Assembly (NCBI GenBank): GCA_003509545.1
Contig: DOLC01000032.1
Location: 1-37,406 of the forward strand
DNA: 37,406 nt
From: Peptococcaceae bacterium
GTDB lineage: Bacteria > Bacillota > DSM-521 > Neomoorellales > Neomoorellaceae
Direction: 5' to 3'
Made by a program: the position numbers and the translations under genes. The notes under the pieces were generated by a model. The model searched no databases. It was not told the DNA's origin and saw nothing but the letters and a program-made list of their open reading frames with translations. Positions 7,262-15,239 of the stretch are shown here, one piece after another (positions within the stretch are counted from its first letter, which is position 1; each line of letters starts with the position of its first letter).

Positions 7262-7296
7262 AGAAAAAGCAACAGGGCGAGCTCGGGTGCTCGCCT
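7262..7296 (-). terminator. Probable intrinsic terminator after the radical SAM gene
   Basis: On the minus strand, GGCGAGC (7295-7289) pairs with GCTCGCC (7282-7276) around a 6-nt loop. GCTTTTTCTT follows after a short gap. It separates the radical SAM gene from the NifX operon promoter. Confidence 0.6.
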
Positions 7297-7316
7297 CGGC
7301 CGGTCAAGCTGCCTGT

Positions 7317-8318
7317 TTACTTTTCCGGTGTTACTGCGTAAAGCTTGGGACAACCCTGACAGATAGGATAGAGCTTTCTTAGGGCAAAAGAAGCGCGGAA
7401 ATCCCGGTAAGCGGGCTTCTCCCAAATAACTTCCAACTGCATCTCCCCGACGTTGCCAAAGTGAAGCTTCTGGTAAGGAATAGAGCCCAGACAAGTGTGG
7501 CGCAAGAGATGATTGGAGACCGGCAGGCTAGCAAAAACGCAAGGGGCGACTGAGCCGTCACTTCCAATGAACATTGAACGCAATACATTTTCGGTGCAAA
7601 GCTCCCGGGGCCGGTTCCAGTCGACTAAATAATAATATATGTCCAGCCCTCTTTTTTCCCCCTCCCGTACCACTGTATCCAGGAGGGGCTTTGCGCGGGC
7701 CAATTCCTGGGGATCATCAAAAGAGACAGCCTCCTCCGCCAGCTCAGGAGATGGAACGAAATCAAGGGTACTTATTACCACCTGCTTTATTCCGCGTCCC
7801 TGTAGCAATAACGGGAGCTGCCGTAAATTCTCCAGCCCGGAACGCAGTAGCATGTAAGCCACATGAATAGCCGGCTTCACAGCACGGTATCGTCGTTTGG
7901 CTGCTACTACTTCGCCAATGGCCGCCAGGACCTGGTCCAGGGTAGTACCTCGCCGCCACCTATTATGGTCTTTACCTGTACCAGCCAGGGAAAAGGCTAG
8001 GATATCTATACCCGAGGTAACAATCTCCTTGGCCACCACGGCATCCACCAATGTTCCGTTGGTAGTGGTGCCCACCAGGCATCCTGTCTCTTTAGCTCGG
8101 GCAACCATGGTGAAAAAATTAGGATGGAGCAACGGCTCGCCCCATCCCTGGAGGAATACAAGACCGGTCTTGGAAAAAGAGGGTACCAGCTTTTTGAAGC
8201 TATCGAGGTCAAGATGCCGGTTAATCCATGAATCGCGGTAAACCGTATGAGGACAATAACTACACATTGCGTTGCAGTAGGAGGTAACCTCTACCTGGAT
8301 CCAATCAAATTTCAACAT
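7317..8318 (-). CDS. Radical SAM protein with SPASM-like C-terminus
   Basis: This encodes about 333 residues. CNAMCSYC near residue 16 (CxxxCxxC) binds the SAM cluster. GWGEPLLHP resembles the GGEP motif. Near the C-terminus, extra cysteines (LCTEN, APCVFAS, CQGCPKLY) match a SPASM/twitch region for auxiliary Fe-S clusters. Such proteins modify peptides or assemble cofactors; the substrate is unknown. ATG 8318, with GGAGGGG upstream, gives the usual family N-terminus; an ATG at 8372 would add 18 basic residues. It follows the histidine kinase in the same direction, so it is probably the third gene of that operon. Confidence 0.82.
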   Translation of the reverse strand: MLKFDWIQVEVTSYCNAMCSYCPHTVYRDSWINRHLDLDSFKKLVPSFSKTGLVFLQGWGEPLLHPNFFTMVARAKETGCLVGTTTNGTLVDAVVAKEIVTSGIDILAFSLAGTGKDHNRWRRGTTLDQVLAAIGEVVAAKRRYRAVKPAIHVAYMLLRSGLENLRQLPLLLQGRGIKQVVISTLDFVPSPELAEEAVSFDDPQELARAKPLLDTVVREGEKRGLDIYYYLVDWNRPRELCTENVLRSMFIGSDGSVAPCVFASLPVSNHLLRHTCLGSIPYQKLHFGNVGEMQLEVIWEKPAYRDFRASFALRKLYPICQGCPKLYAVTPEK

Positions 8319-8371
8319 AGCGGGTTGGCCCCTCCCCCTCCGTGGGTTTAAGATATTGGCTCTCCTTCCCA

Positions 8372-9736
8372 TTACAATGGTATAACAAAGTGAAAGGTAC
8401 TACCCTGACCGGGTGCGCTCTCCGCCCATATACGGCCTCCGTGAGCCACCACAATTTCTCTGGCAATGGCCAAACCAAGGCCTGTCCCTCCTTCAGCCTG
8501 TGATTGGGAAACTCGAGAGCGGTAAAAGCGCTCGAAGATATAGGGTAAATCCTCAAGATCTATGCCCGGCCCAGTGTCACTAATCCGAAAGTGAAGAAAA
8601 TCTCTCTCTTCTTCCACCTGCAGGCTAACTAGTCCTCCCGGAGGAGTGTACCGTAATGCATTGGACAACAGGTTTAAAAAAACCTGGGTTATACGGTCAG
8701 GGTCCAGGCTCAGCAATGGCAGAGGCTTATCTATTTGGACCTGGAAGTTTATATCGCGGGCAGCAGCTTCAGCTGCAAAGGTAGTTGTTACCCTTTCCAA
8801 CAGCTCTTCCAGGGAAACCTCCTGGAAGTGAAGATTAAGTTTTCCCATCTCCGCCAAGCTGAGCTCCTGTAAATCTTTCACCAGGCGGGAAAGCCTTAAG
8901 ACTTCATCGTGTAAGGAAGCCATTAGTTCTGGTGTGGGCTTAGATATTCCTTCCTGTATTGCTTCTAAATTGCCCCTTAATATGGCTAATGGAGTCCGCA
9001 ACTCATGGGCCATGTCAGCTATCAGATTCTTGCGCGCATCTTCGTAGCGCTCCAGGCTTTCAGCCATGGAGTTAAAGGCTGCGGCCAGCTCTCCTATTTC
9101 GTCTTGACTGGTAATGGTAACCCGGTGTTTCCACTGGCGGCCGGCAATTTTACGCGCAGCAGATACCAATTCTCTCAGAGGCGCAGTAAGCCGGCGGGCA
9201 AGAAATAATCCCAGGCTCATGGCCAGCAGGGAGGCTAATAACCCGCTTAATATGATGCCCCGTAAAACACTGTCTCGGAACTGTTGTTCCAGGGAACGGA
9301 TTCCTGTTCCAGACCTGGTAGTTATTAATAAGTAGCCTATGGTGTGCTGGTCATAACTTAAGGGAACAGCCCTTTTTAGTTCAGCCGGACTTAACCTTTG
9401 GCCCAGAGAGGTTCCTTCCGAGTCCCCGATTACTTTTCCGTCCTGATCTGTGATTACAATCCTTTCCACGCCTCCCCGTCCCGGAAAGCCTGGCCCACCC
9501 CGTCCCCGCCCGGGCCGGGTATAACTAAATAACGCCTGGACACCCTCCAAACTTCCATTCTGGCGGTAATAGGAAAGGAGAATAGACTGCCATTCCCCCA
9601 CCCTAAGTTCCTTCTGTCGATTTAAATAGGTGTTAAAAGAGCGACCGGCAATTATATTGGAAGTAACGGCTACCAGGGCTATAGCTGCTATAGCTACGGC
9701 CACCATAGCAGCGGTAATTTTAAGATGCAGCTTCAT
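8372..9736 (-). CDS. Sensor histidine kinase (BaeS/PhoR-like)
   Basis: This encodes 454 residues. TM1 is near residues 7-30. An extracytoplasmic sensor of about 130 residues includes the Gly/Pro/Arg-rich stretch RPGRGRGGPGFPGRGG (74-89). TM2 is near 159-180, with HAMP after it. The phosphoacceptor H244 lies in MAHELRTPL. The ATPase domain has the N box NLLSNALRYTPPG, G1 DTGPGI and G2 GGTGLGL. All catalytic boxes are intact. It is 3 bp downstream of its response regulator gene. The ligand is unknown. Confidence 0.93.
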   Translation of the reverse strand: MKLHLKITAAMVAVAIAAIALVAVTSNIIAGRSFNTYLNRQKELRVGEWQSILLSYYRQNGSLEGVQALFSYTRPGRGRGGPGFPGRGGVERIVITDQDGKVIGDSEGTSLGQRLSPAELKRAVPLSYDQHTIGYLLITTRSGTGIRSLEQQFRDSVLRGIILSGLLASLLAMSLGLFLARRLTAPLRELVSAARKIAGRQWKHRVTITSQDEIGELAAAFNSMAESLERYEDARKNLIADMAHELRTPLAILRGNLEAIQEGISKPTPELMASLHDEVLRLSRLVKDLQELSLAEMGKLNLHFQEVSLEELLERVTTTFAAEAAARDINFQVQIDKPLPLLSLDPDRITQVFLNLLSNALRYTPPGGLVSLQVEEERDFLHFRISDTGPGIDLEDLPYIFERFYRSRVSQSQAEGGTGLGLAIAREIVVAHGGRIWAESAPGQGSTFHFVIPL

Positions 9737-9739
9737 ACC

Positions 9740-10429
9740 TCACCTGGGCCTGAGTTTATAGCCCACTCCGTAAACGGTAAGTATGTATTCGGGATTACCG
9801 GGATCTTTTTCGATCTTCTTTCGCAGATTGCTTATATGGGTATCCACTGAGCGCTCATAACCTAAAAAAGCTTCCCCCAGAGCTAAATCTAATAGCTGCA
9901 TACGGCTAAAGACCCGGCCCGGATGGCGAGCCATAACCGAAAGAAGGGCAAATTCGGTAGGAGTCAGTTCTATTTCGCGCTGATCTACCCTTACCTCCCG
10001 AGTAGTGAAATTTATGTAAAGATCGCCAATGGTTAGTTCTTCCTGCCGGGATGTTTCCTGGCCTTTGCTCCGCCTCAACACAACTTTTATGCGTGCCACC
10101 AGCTCTCGCAGGCTAAAAGGCTTGGTTATATAATCATCCGCCCCCAGCTCTAGGCCCAGAAGTTTATCCACTTCTTCACTCCTGGCGGTCAGCATAATTA
10201 TAGGGACATCGGATTTTTGCCTCACCTGTTTGCAAACTTCTAAACCGCTTAGCCCTGGCAGCATCCAGTCAAGGACCACCAGATCAAAATTGTGTCGTTC
10301 CAAAAGCTGTAAGGCTTCGGGACCTGTAGCTGCTGTCTTGACTTGAAATCCTTCACTAGCCAGGTAGCTGGCCACCATTTCCTTGATCTTTTCTTCGTCC
10401 TCTACTACCAGGATAAACGGTGCGCCCAT
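9740..10429 (-). CDS. OmpR/PhoB-family response regulator
   Basis: This encodes about 229 residues. The receiver domain has the acidic VVEDEE near residues 8-13, phosphoacceptor D54 in VVLDWMLPG, the T in IIMLTAR and K103 in YITKPF. The C-terminal winged helix has LTPTEFALL and RSVDTHISNLRKKIE. ATG 10429 gives a standard N-terminus (GGGGAGGG is 13 nt upstream, rather far); TTG 10459 would add 10 residues. Its probable target is the adjacent DUF2680 promoter, which has PhoB-like 11-bp direct repeats. Confidence 0.93.
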   Translation of the reverse strand: MGAPFILVVEDEEKIKEMVASYLASEGFQVKTAATGPEALQLLERHNFDLVVLDWMLPGLSGLEVCKQVRQKSDVPIIMLTARSEEVDKLLGLELGADDYITKPFSLRELVARIKVVLRRSKGQETSRQEELTIGDLYINFTTREVRVDQREIELTPTEFALLSVMARHPGRVFSRMQLLDLALGEAFLGYERSVDTHISNLRKKIEKDPGNPEYILTVYGVGYKLRPR

Positions 10430-10500
10430 TTTTTTAACTATGCCCTCCCCGGTATCCAATGCCTCTGCTTCCAGGCCATAAATATCCCCGGCTAATTGCT

Positions 10501-10529
10501 ATTTTAACCTTGCGGCAATACAATTCCAA
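10501..10529 (-). promoter_or_regulatory. Predicted promoter of the two-component/radical SAM operon
   Basis: On the minus strand, -35 TTGGAA (10529-10524), a 17-bp spacer and -10 TAAAAT (10506-10501), about 70 bp before the response regulator start. Confidence 0.5.
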
Positions 10530-10605
10530 GGCTCCCTTGGGCGGGAGGTGCTTCTAGGCCATTCGGGTGGCTGGCAAGCACCCCAGCCTTTAACCTGAAT
10601 AATTA

Positions 10606-10630
10606 TAGCGGGGGTTAATAACCCCCGCTA
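10606..10630 (-). terminator. Intrinsic terminator after the DUF2680 gene
   Basis: An 11-bp perfect stem is formed by TAGCGGGGGTT (10606-10616) and AACCCCCGCTA (10620-10630) with a 3-nt loop. A/T-rich flanks on both sides mean it could work in either direction. Confidence 0.75.
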
Positions 10631-10636
10631 AAATTA

Positions 10637-11155
10637 TTACCTGTTATTTCCACCATTCCCTAGGCCAAGGCCGCGGCCCATCCCGGCCTGGCCAAAGCCG
10701 TTGCCTCTAGCCCTGGCCGCCTGACCGTTACCAGAGCCTTTTCCGGCCCAGGGTGGCGGCCCCACAGAAGTACGGTTAATACTGTACTCCACGCGCTGTT
10801 TCATATTCTCCAGGCAGAGATCAGCCTGCTCCTGGGTAATGCGGCCTTCCTGTACCATCTGGTTTAAAATTCCCTGGCGCTCCTCCAAAACTTCCTGCAC
10901 CAACTGGTCTTTATTGACCCCTTGGGCTTCAGCAATTTCCGCCAGGGACCGGCCGGAATGACGCTGCTCTAAAACTTTCGCCCGGTCCAACCCCAGGATC
11001 TCCGCGACAGTACCCACTAGACCTCCCTGCGCCCGGCCAAGCCGCAATCCCCAACTCGGCCCGCTGCTACTGCTGGTATCTCCTGCAAAAGCCGGGGTTA
11101 GGAAGAGACCCAGCAGCAGTATAGAAAGAACGGCAATCCATCTTGGGCGCTTCAC
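10637..11155 (-). CDS. Secreted DUF2680-like protein
   Basis: This encodes 172 residues. Residues 1-24 are a Sec signal peptide (MKRPRWIAVLSILLLGLFLTPAFA, probable cleavage after AFA). The middle carries a repeated helical pattern (VAEILGLDRAKVLEQRHSG, then LAEIAEAQGV, then GRITQEQADLCLENMKQRV) typical of DUF2680 proteins. The C-terminal 40 residues are Gly/Asn/Arg-rich and end in GLGNGGNNR. The function is unknown. It lies between a two-component system and a promoter with PhoB-type direct repeats, so it is probably an envelope protein controlled by that system. Confidence 0.82.
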   Translation of the reverse strand: MKRPRWIAVLSILLLGLFLTPAFAGDTSSSSGPSWGLRLGRAQGGLVGTVAEILGLDRAKVLEQRHSGRSLAEIAEAQGVNKDQLVQEVLEERQGILNQMVQEGRITQEQADLCLENMKQRVEYSINRTSVGPPPWAGKGSGNGQAARARGNGFGQAGMGRGLGLGNGGNNR

Positions 11156-11218
11156 GTGCTTAAGCCTCCCTTCGTAATTTTTAGTTTGGGCAGGTATATT
11201 TTCCTGCCTTCAGTTGCT

Positions 11219-11275
11219 AGTATAGAGGACCATTACTAGGAAATAATCAAGGAATTATCAAGAAATTGTTAAGAA
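11219..11275 (-). promoter_or_regulatory. DUF2680 promoter with three tandem 11-bp direct repeats
   Basis: On the plus strand the repeats read ATAATCAAGGA, ATTATCAAGAA and ATTGTTAAGAA (11243-11275), exactly in register at 11 bp. That is the typical layout for OmpR/PhoB-family dimers. On the minus strand a -10 TATACT (11224-11219) follows the repeats, with no good -35. This is the pattern of an activator-dependent promoter whose repeats replace the -35. Confidence 0.65.
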
Positions 11276-11289
11276 TGGAGTTACACACC

Positions 11290-11988
11290 TCATAAATTAA
11301 TTTCCACACGGTTGGACAATCTTATTTCCTTTATATCCACCTGGCAGCGATAAGCCAGGACCTCGACTCCCAGGCCCGCTACCTCGCGCAAGGTTCGCGC
11401 AAAAAGGGGGTCCGTCTCCTCATTAGGGGCAAACTGCTGGGCATCTTGCCGCTGAATAAGGAAAACCACCGCCGCCCTAAAACCCTGTACCCTAAGTTTT
11501 GCCAGTTCTTTAAGATGGCGGCTGCCCCTGGTAGTGGGTGCGTCGGGAAAGCGGGCTTCCTTTCCCACCACCAAGGTTACGGATTTCACTTCCACATAAC
11601 AGGGCACCCGGCCTTCCCCTGCCAATAAGAAATCCAGCCTGCTGGGTCCCACCTTTACTTCCGGCCTTATGTTGCTATATCCCTGAAATTCGGATATTTC
11701 TCCGGCCCGAACAGCTTGGGCAAAAATTTTATTGGGTAAGCGGCTATCCACGGCCACCAGAATCTCACCGTGGCGCACCAGTACCACATCAAACTCGGTC
11801 TTTCGTCCCGGGGCAACTCGGGGAGCAAGATAGAGCTGGGTTCCCGGCTGCAGCAGCTCGGCCAGCCTTCCCGGGTCGGCCAGGAAGGCCTGGACCACAC
11901 TTCCCAGGCACCAGGCCCTTACCGTAAAGCGATTGGGCCTATCCAGGAATGTCGCCGCGTAAAGCTCCTCAGGTAAAGGAACCCCCAT
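11290..11988 (-). CDS. sfsA: SfsA family protein (sugar fermentation stimulation protein homologue)
   Basis: This encodes about 232 residues. FLDRPNRFTV, then LYLAPR, VDSRLPNKI, SRLDFLL, VEVKSVTL, PDAPTTRGSRHLKEL and FLIQR are the conserved blocks of SfsA. The D and ExK pattern resembles a PD-(D/E)XK nuclease-type core. The cellular role is not settled; E. coli SfsA was linked to maltose gene expression. ATG 11988, behind a purine-rich GGGGA, gives the usual length. It lies 32 bp after the methyltransferase gene and is probably co-transcribed with it. Confidence 0.9.
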   Translation of the reverse strand: MGVPLPEELYAATFLDRPNRFTVRAWCLGSVVQAFLADPGRLAELLQPGTQLYLAPRVAPGRKTEFDVVLVRHGEILVAVDSRLPNKIFAQAVRAGEISEFQGYSNIRPEVKVGPSRLDFLLAGEGRVPCYVEVKSVTLVVGKEARFPDAPTTRGSRHLKELAKLRVQGFRAAVVFLIQRQDAQQFAPNEETDPLFARTLREVAGLGVEVLAYRCQVDIKEIRLSNRVEINL

Positions 11989-12020
11989 GATACTCTTTCC
12001 CCGCTCACGCCCCCACTTCT

Positions 12021-13202
12021 TCATAACACCTGGAAGAACAGGCATTTGAGGTAACGGGACTCATCGTAACCCATAAGAACGGGATGGTCAGGCGCCTGGC
12101 CCCGCCGGGCTACAAGGCGCAGTCGGCGACGGGCGTCCCGGGCCGCGCTGAAAACGACCTCCCAGAAAAGGTCCTCCGGCATATAGTAAGAACAAGAACA
12201 GGTCACCAGGAATCCACCGGGAGACAAAAGCTTCATGGCCCTCAAATTAATTTCCTTGTAGCCCCTAATAGCTCCTTCCAGGGCTTTCCTGCTCTTAACA
12301 AAGGCGGGCGGATCTAAAATGACTACATCATATCTTTCGCCTGAGCGATCCATTTCTCTCAGGGCATCAAACACATTGGCTACCTTAAAGGAGCAGATGC
12401 CCTCGTAACCGTTTAGGGCGGCGTTGCGCCGCGCTATAGCCACGGCTTCTTCCGAAATATCCAGGCCCAGCACTTCCCGCGCGCCAAAACTGGCTGCGTG
12501 AAGGCTGAAACTTCCGGTATGGCAGAAGCAGTCTAACACGCGTGCTCCTCCGACGAGGGGTCTTATGGCCGCCCTGTTTTCCCGCTGGTCGAGAAAATAG
12601 CCCGTCTTCTGGCCCCGAGCCATATCCACATACAGCTTAATCCCATTTTCCCGAATGGTCACCAGGGGGTCAAAACGGCCCTTGAGGAAGCCGGTGCGCA
12701 GTTCCAGACCCTCTAGTTCCCGCACCGCCGCATCGTTGCGCTCATAAATCCCGTCAGGCTTAATTATGTCGTCCAAGAGCTCAACCAGCGTTTCCCGGAA
12801 ACGGTCGATCCCCAGGGCCAGGGTCTGAAACACAAGATAAGGGCCGAACTTATCTACAATCAAACCGGGCAGGAAATCTGCCTCGCCGAATACCACCCGG
12901 TAAGAATCCGTATCGGCCCCCTTAAGGACCTGCTGGCGGTAATTCCAGGCAGCCAACAGGCGCCGCCGCCAGAAGCTTTCATCAACTTCTTCGTCGCGTT
13001 GATAAGTCAGCAGGCGAACCGTGATCATGGAGACCGGGTTTATGTATCCCCAGCCTAAGAATCTGCCGCGGTTATCCTCTACTTCCACTATATCGCCCGG
13101 TTCAAAAGAGCCATAAACCTCCTCTATCTCCGTCCTGTAAATCCAGGGGTGACCGTCTTTAACCCGCATTTCTTCATTTCTCTTGAGCTGCACCCTTGCC
13201 AC
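12021..13202 (-). CDS. RlmI-like class I rRNA (cytosine-C5) methyltransferase
   Basis: This encodes about 393 residues. The N-terminal PUA domain (residues 1-70, RVKDGHPWIYRTEI) is followed by an RlmI-type middle domain (GEADFLPGLIVDKFG). The Rossmann methyltransferase domain has VLDCFCHTGSFSLHAA, VLGLDISEEAV and VILDPPAFVKS, and the catalytic-type cysteine motif CSCSYYM. RlmI methylates C1962 of 23S rRNA in E. coli; the exact target here is inferred. The start is GTG 13202. It is divergently arranged with the cysteine desulfidase-family gene across about 100 bp. Confidence 0.88.
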   Translation of the reverse strand: MARVQLKRNEEMRVKDGHPWIYRTEIEEVYGSFEPGDIVEVEDNRGRFLGWGYINPVSMITVRLLTYQRDEEVDESFWRRRLLAAWNYRQQVLKGADTDSYRVVFGEADFLPGLIVDKFGPYLVFQTLALGIDRFRETLVELLDDIIKPDGIYERNDAAVRELEGLELRTGFLKGRFDPLVTIRENGIKLYVDMARGQKTGYFLDQRENRAAIRPLVGGARVLDCFCHTGSFSLHAASFGAREVLGLDISEEAVAIARRNAALNGYEGICSFKVANVFDALREMDRSGERYDVVILDPPAFVKSRKALEGAIRGYKEINLRAMKLLSPGGFLVTCSCSYYMPEDLFWEVVFSAARDARRRLRLVARRGQAPDHPVLMGYDESRYLKCLFFQVL

Positions 13203-13235
13203 TCGAACTTCACCAGCCTGACGACCGATTAATTA

Positions 13236-13265
13236 TGGACATTATATCATTTATCGTGTTATAAT
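13236..13265 (+). promoter_or_regulatory. Divergent promoter region
   Basis: On the plus strand, TGGACA (13236-13241), an 18-bp spacer and TATAAT (13260-13265) point to the desulfidase-family gene. On the minus strand a TATAAT (13246-13241) overlaps the plus-strand -35 and could serve the methyltransferase gene, though with a poor -35. The two genes may interfere with each other's transcription. Confidence 0.5.
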
Positions 13266-13305
13266 TAAGTTACAGTTAATTTTTAAAGAAAAGGATGAGT
13301 AACAT

Positions 13306-14601
13306 ATGAAGGGCGGGGAATTATTACTGGAAGAACTGCGGAAGGAAATAAAGTTGGCCATCGGGTGCACCGAACCGGCGGCCATCGCACTAGCCGTGGC
13401 CTACGCCATCGCCGCCCTGGGCGCCCCACCCCATGAAATCAAAGTAGTCTTGGATCCCCAAACCTACCGCAATGCCCTTGCCGTGGGCTTACCCTATACT
13501 TCTTTAAAAGGCCCGGCCATGAGCGCTGCTTTGGGAGCCTTCTTAAGCCCCCAAAAGGAACTCCTCCTTTTTGCCGACCTGGACCCCCGCGACGCTGTGA
13601 AGGCCGAAGAGTTGTTCCGCAGCGGCCGCGCGAGGGCCTTCTTTGATTCTTCCCTCCAGGACTTATATATCGAAGCCCAAGTTAGGAATAACGTACATAG
13701 GGCCCGGGCCTGTATTCGCCACTATCATACCAATCTGGTAGCCCTAGAAGGCCCCTGTCTTAACCATCATAACCTTAAGCCCGTTAATTGGCCAGAGCCC
13801 CCGAAAAGTATCTGGGAAAACACTACCTTTACCGAACTTTTCCACCTGGCCAGCCAACTGGACCCCGGCAAGTTAACCTTCCTGCAAGAAGCAGCGAAGA
13901 CCAATCTGGCCATAGCCCGGCACGGCTTGCGCAAAGGCAGCGGCCTGGGTACAGGCCGCTGCCTCCCGCATATCGCCCGCCAAATTGCAGCCGCCGGCCG
14001 CCATGATTTTAACTGGGCAGGCGTGTGCCTGGCCGCCCAAGCCGTGGCCTGCGCGGCCGTAGACGCCCGCATGTCCGGTGTGCCCCTACCGGTGGCCACT
14101 CTGGGGGGTAGCGGAAACCAGGGCATCACCAGCCTGCTGCCCGTATGGCTGGTGGCCAAGGGACTCAAGGTAAAGCAGGATAAAGCGGCCCAATCCCTGG
14201 CCCTTTCCGCCGCCGTGACCCTGTGGGCAAAAAACAAACTGGGCCGGCTTTCTCGTATATGTGCGAGCGCCTTTGCAGGGAGCTGGGGAATCGCCGCCGC
14301 CAGCCTCTGGCTCTTGGGGAGCGATTCTACCCCGGTGACGCGCACTTTGTGCAACTTGGCCGGCAGTTTAAGCGGTATAATCTGCGACGGTGCCAAGCCC
14401 TCGTGCAGCCTGAAGGTTATGGTAGGAGTGGAAACGGGTTTGAAAACCGCCCTCCTCACCCTCCAGGGCCTGACGGCCTCTCCTTCAGGCCTCATTGCCG
14501 AAACCGTAGACCAAACCCTGGACAATGTGGCCAGTCTGGCCCGAGTGGGCATGGCGGGAGCCGACCAAGTACTGCTGGCTTGCTCGGCGGCCGGACCCTA
14601 G
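13306..14601 (+). CDS. L-cysteine desulfidase / serine dehydratase-alpha family protein (CyuA/UPF0597-like)
   Basis: This encodes 431 residues. GCTEPAAIALA (C21) is the N-terminal signature. GGSGNQGI and the C-terminal ICDGAKPSC follow; in this family the conserved cysteines bind a [4Fe-4S] cluster. The family splits L-cysteine to pyruvate, sulfide and ammonia, or deaminates serine. Start ATG 13306 with a weak AAAGGA site. As a stand-alone gene it might supply sulfide for Fe-S assembly in an anaerobe, though nothing links it directly to the cluster at 1-7 kb. Confidence 0.85.
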   Translation: MKGGELLLEELRKEIKLAIGCTEPAAIALAVAYAIAALGAPPHEIKVVLDPQTYRNALAVGLPYTSLKGPAMSAALGAFLSPQKELLLFADLDPRDAVKAEELFRSGRARAFFDSSLQDLYIEAQVRNNVHRARACIRHYHTNLVALEGPCLNHHNLKPVNWPEPPKSIWENTTFTELFHLASQLDPGKLTFLQEAAKTNLAIARHGLRKGSGLGTGRCLPHIARQIAAAGRHDFNWAGVCLAAQAVACAAVDARMSGVPLPVATLGGSGNQGITSLLPVWLVAKGLKVKQDKAAQSLALSAAVTLWAKNKLGRLSRICASAFAGSWGIAAASLWLLGSDSTPVTRTLCNLAGSLSGIICDGAKPSCSLKVMVGVETGLKTALLTLQGLTASPSGLIAETVDQTLDNVASLARVGMAGADQVLLACSAAGP

Positions 14602-14706
14602 AAGGGCCTTTGATGCCTGTAGCTGTTGACAATATGCGCTTCTTCCGAGCCGGCCCTGCAGCCCTTATCGCCAGGCTAGGTGAATGCGCGTCCTCAGGCT
14701 CTTTCT

Positions 14707-15167
14707 GCGAAGTGATTTCTATCTCTACACTGCAGTACTTTAAATGGCGCTCTAAATAGGCGTACCCGAACCTCGCCAGCCTGTCAGGGTATTCGATAAT
14801 CGGCACCCTTAAGCACCCGTTCCAGGCCCCGGCGGTTCTGGTTTAAACCCGAAGCCACGTCCGAATACTCCGCCACTACACGGTAGTCCTTTTCCCGTGC
14901 GTATGCCCGCAGCCTCTCCATCTGGCGCTCCAGATTCCCGGCATCGGCTTGTTTCTTCGTGGACACCCGGGCGTAAAGGACAACCGCATCCGGCTCTGCT
15001 TTTATCCCTCCCGTTCCTAAAATGGGGTTGATTTCCTCCACCGGGTATCTCCGCCGGCCGCTGGGCAACCGCACAGGCCTAATCAGTCCTTGTTTTTCCC
15101 ATGCCCGAAGCCTGTTCGGGTGTACGCCTAATCTTTTTGCCGCTTCACCTATAGATAGGAGTTCCAT
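14707..15167 (-). pseudogene. IS607-family serine resolvase (TnpA), frameshifted and C-terminally truncated
   Basis: The first frame (15167-14784) encodes a MerR-like HTH (SIGEAAKRLGVHPNRLRAWEKQ) and the start of the serine recombinase domain (VLYARVSTKKQADAGNLERQ, catalytic S in ARVS). It stops after GLERVLKGADYRIP. A second frame continues the family sequence with EYPDRLARFGYAYLERHL. The linking segment and the C-terminus are missing, and no tnpB is next to it. It is a dead remnant of an IS607-type element. Positions 14602-14706 hold no other recognisable gene. Confidence 0.8.
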
Positions 15168-15239
15168 ACTTTTATGCTAACAAAATAGTAAAATGTAGTC
15201 AATTATAGTACAGTTTCTCAAAGCTGTTGCGAACCTCCC

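Noticed and set aside
13767..14552. Long minus-strand open frame opposite the cysteine desulfidase-family gene
   Set aside because: It is an Arg/Pro/Ala-rich antisense shadow caused by GC-rich codons, without family motifs or a ribosome site.
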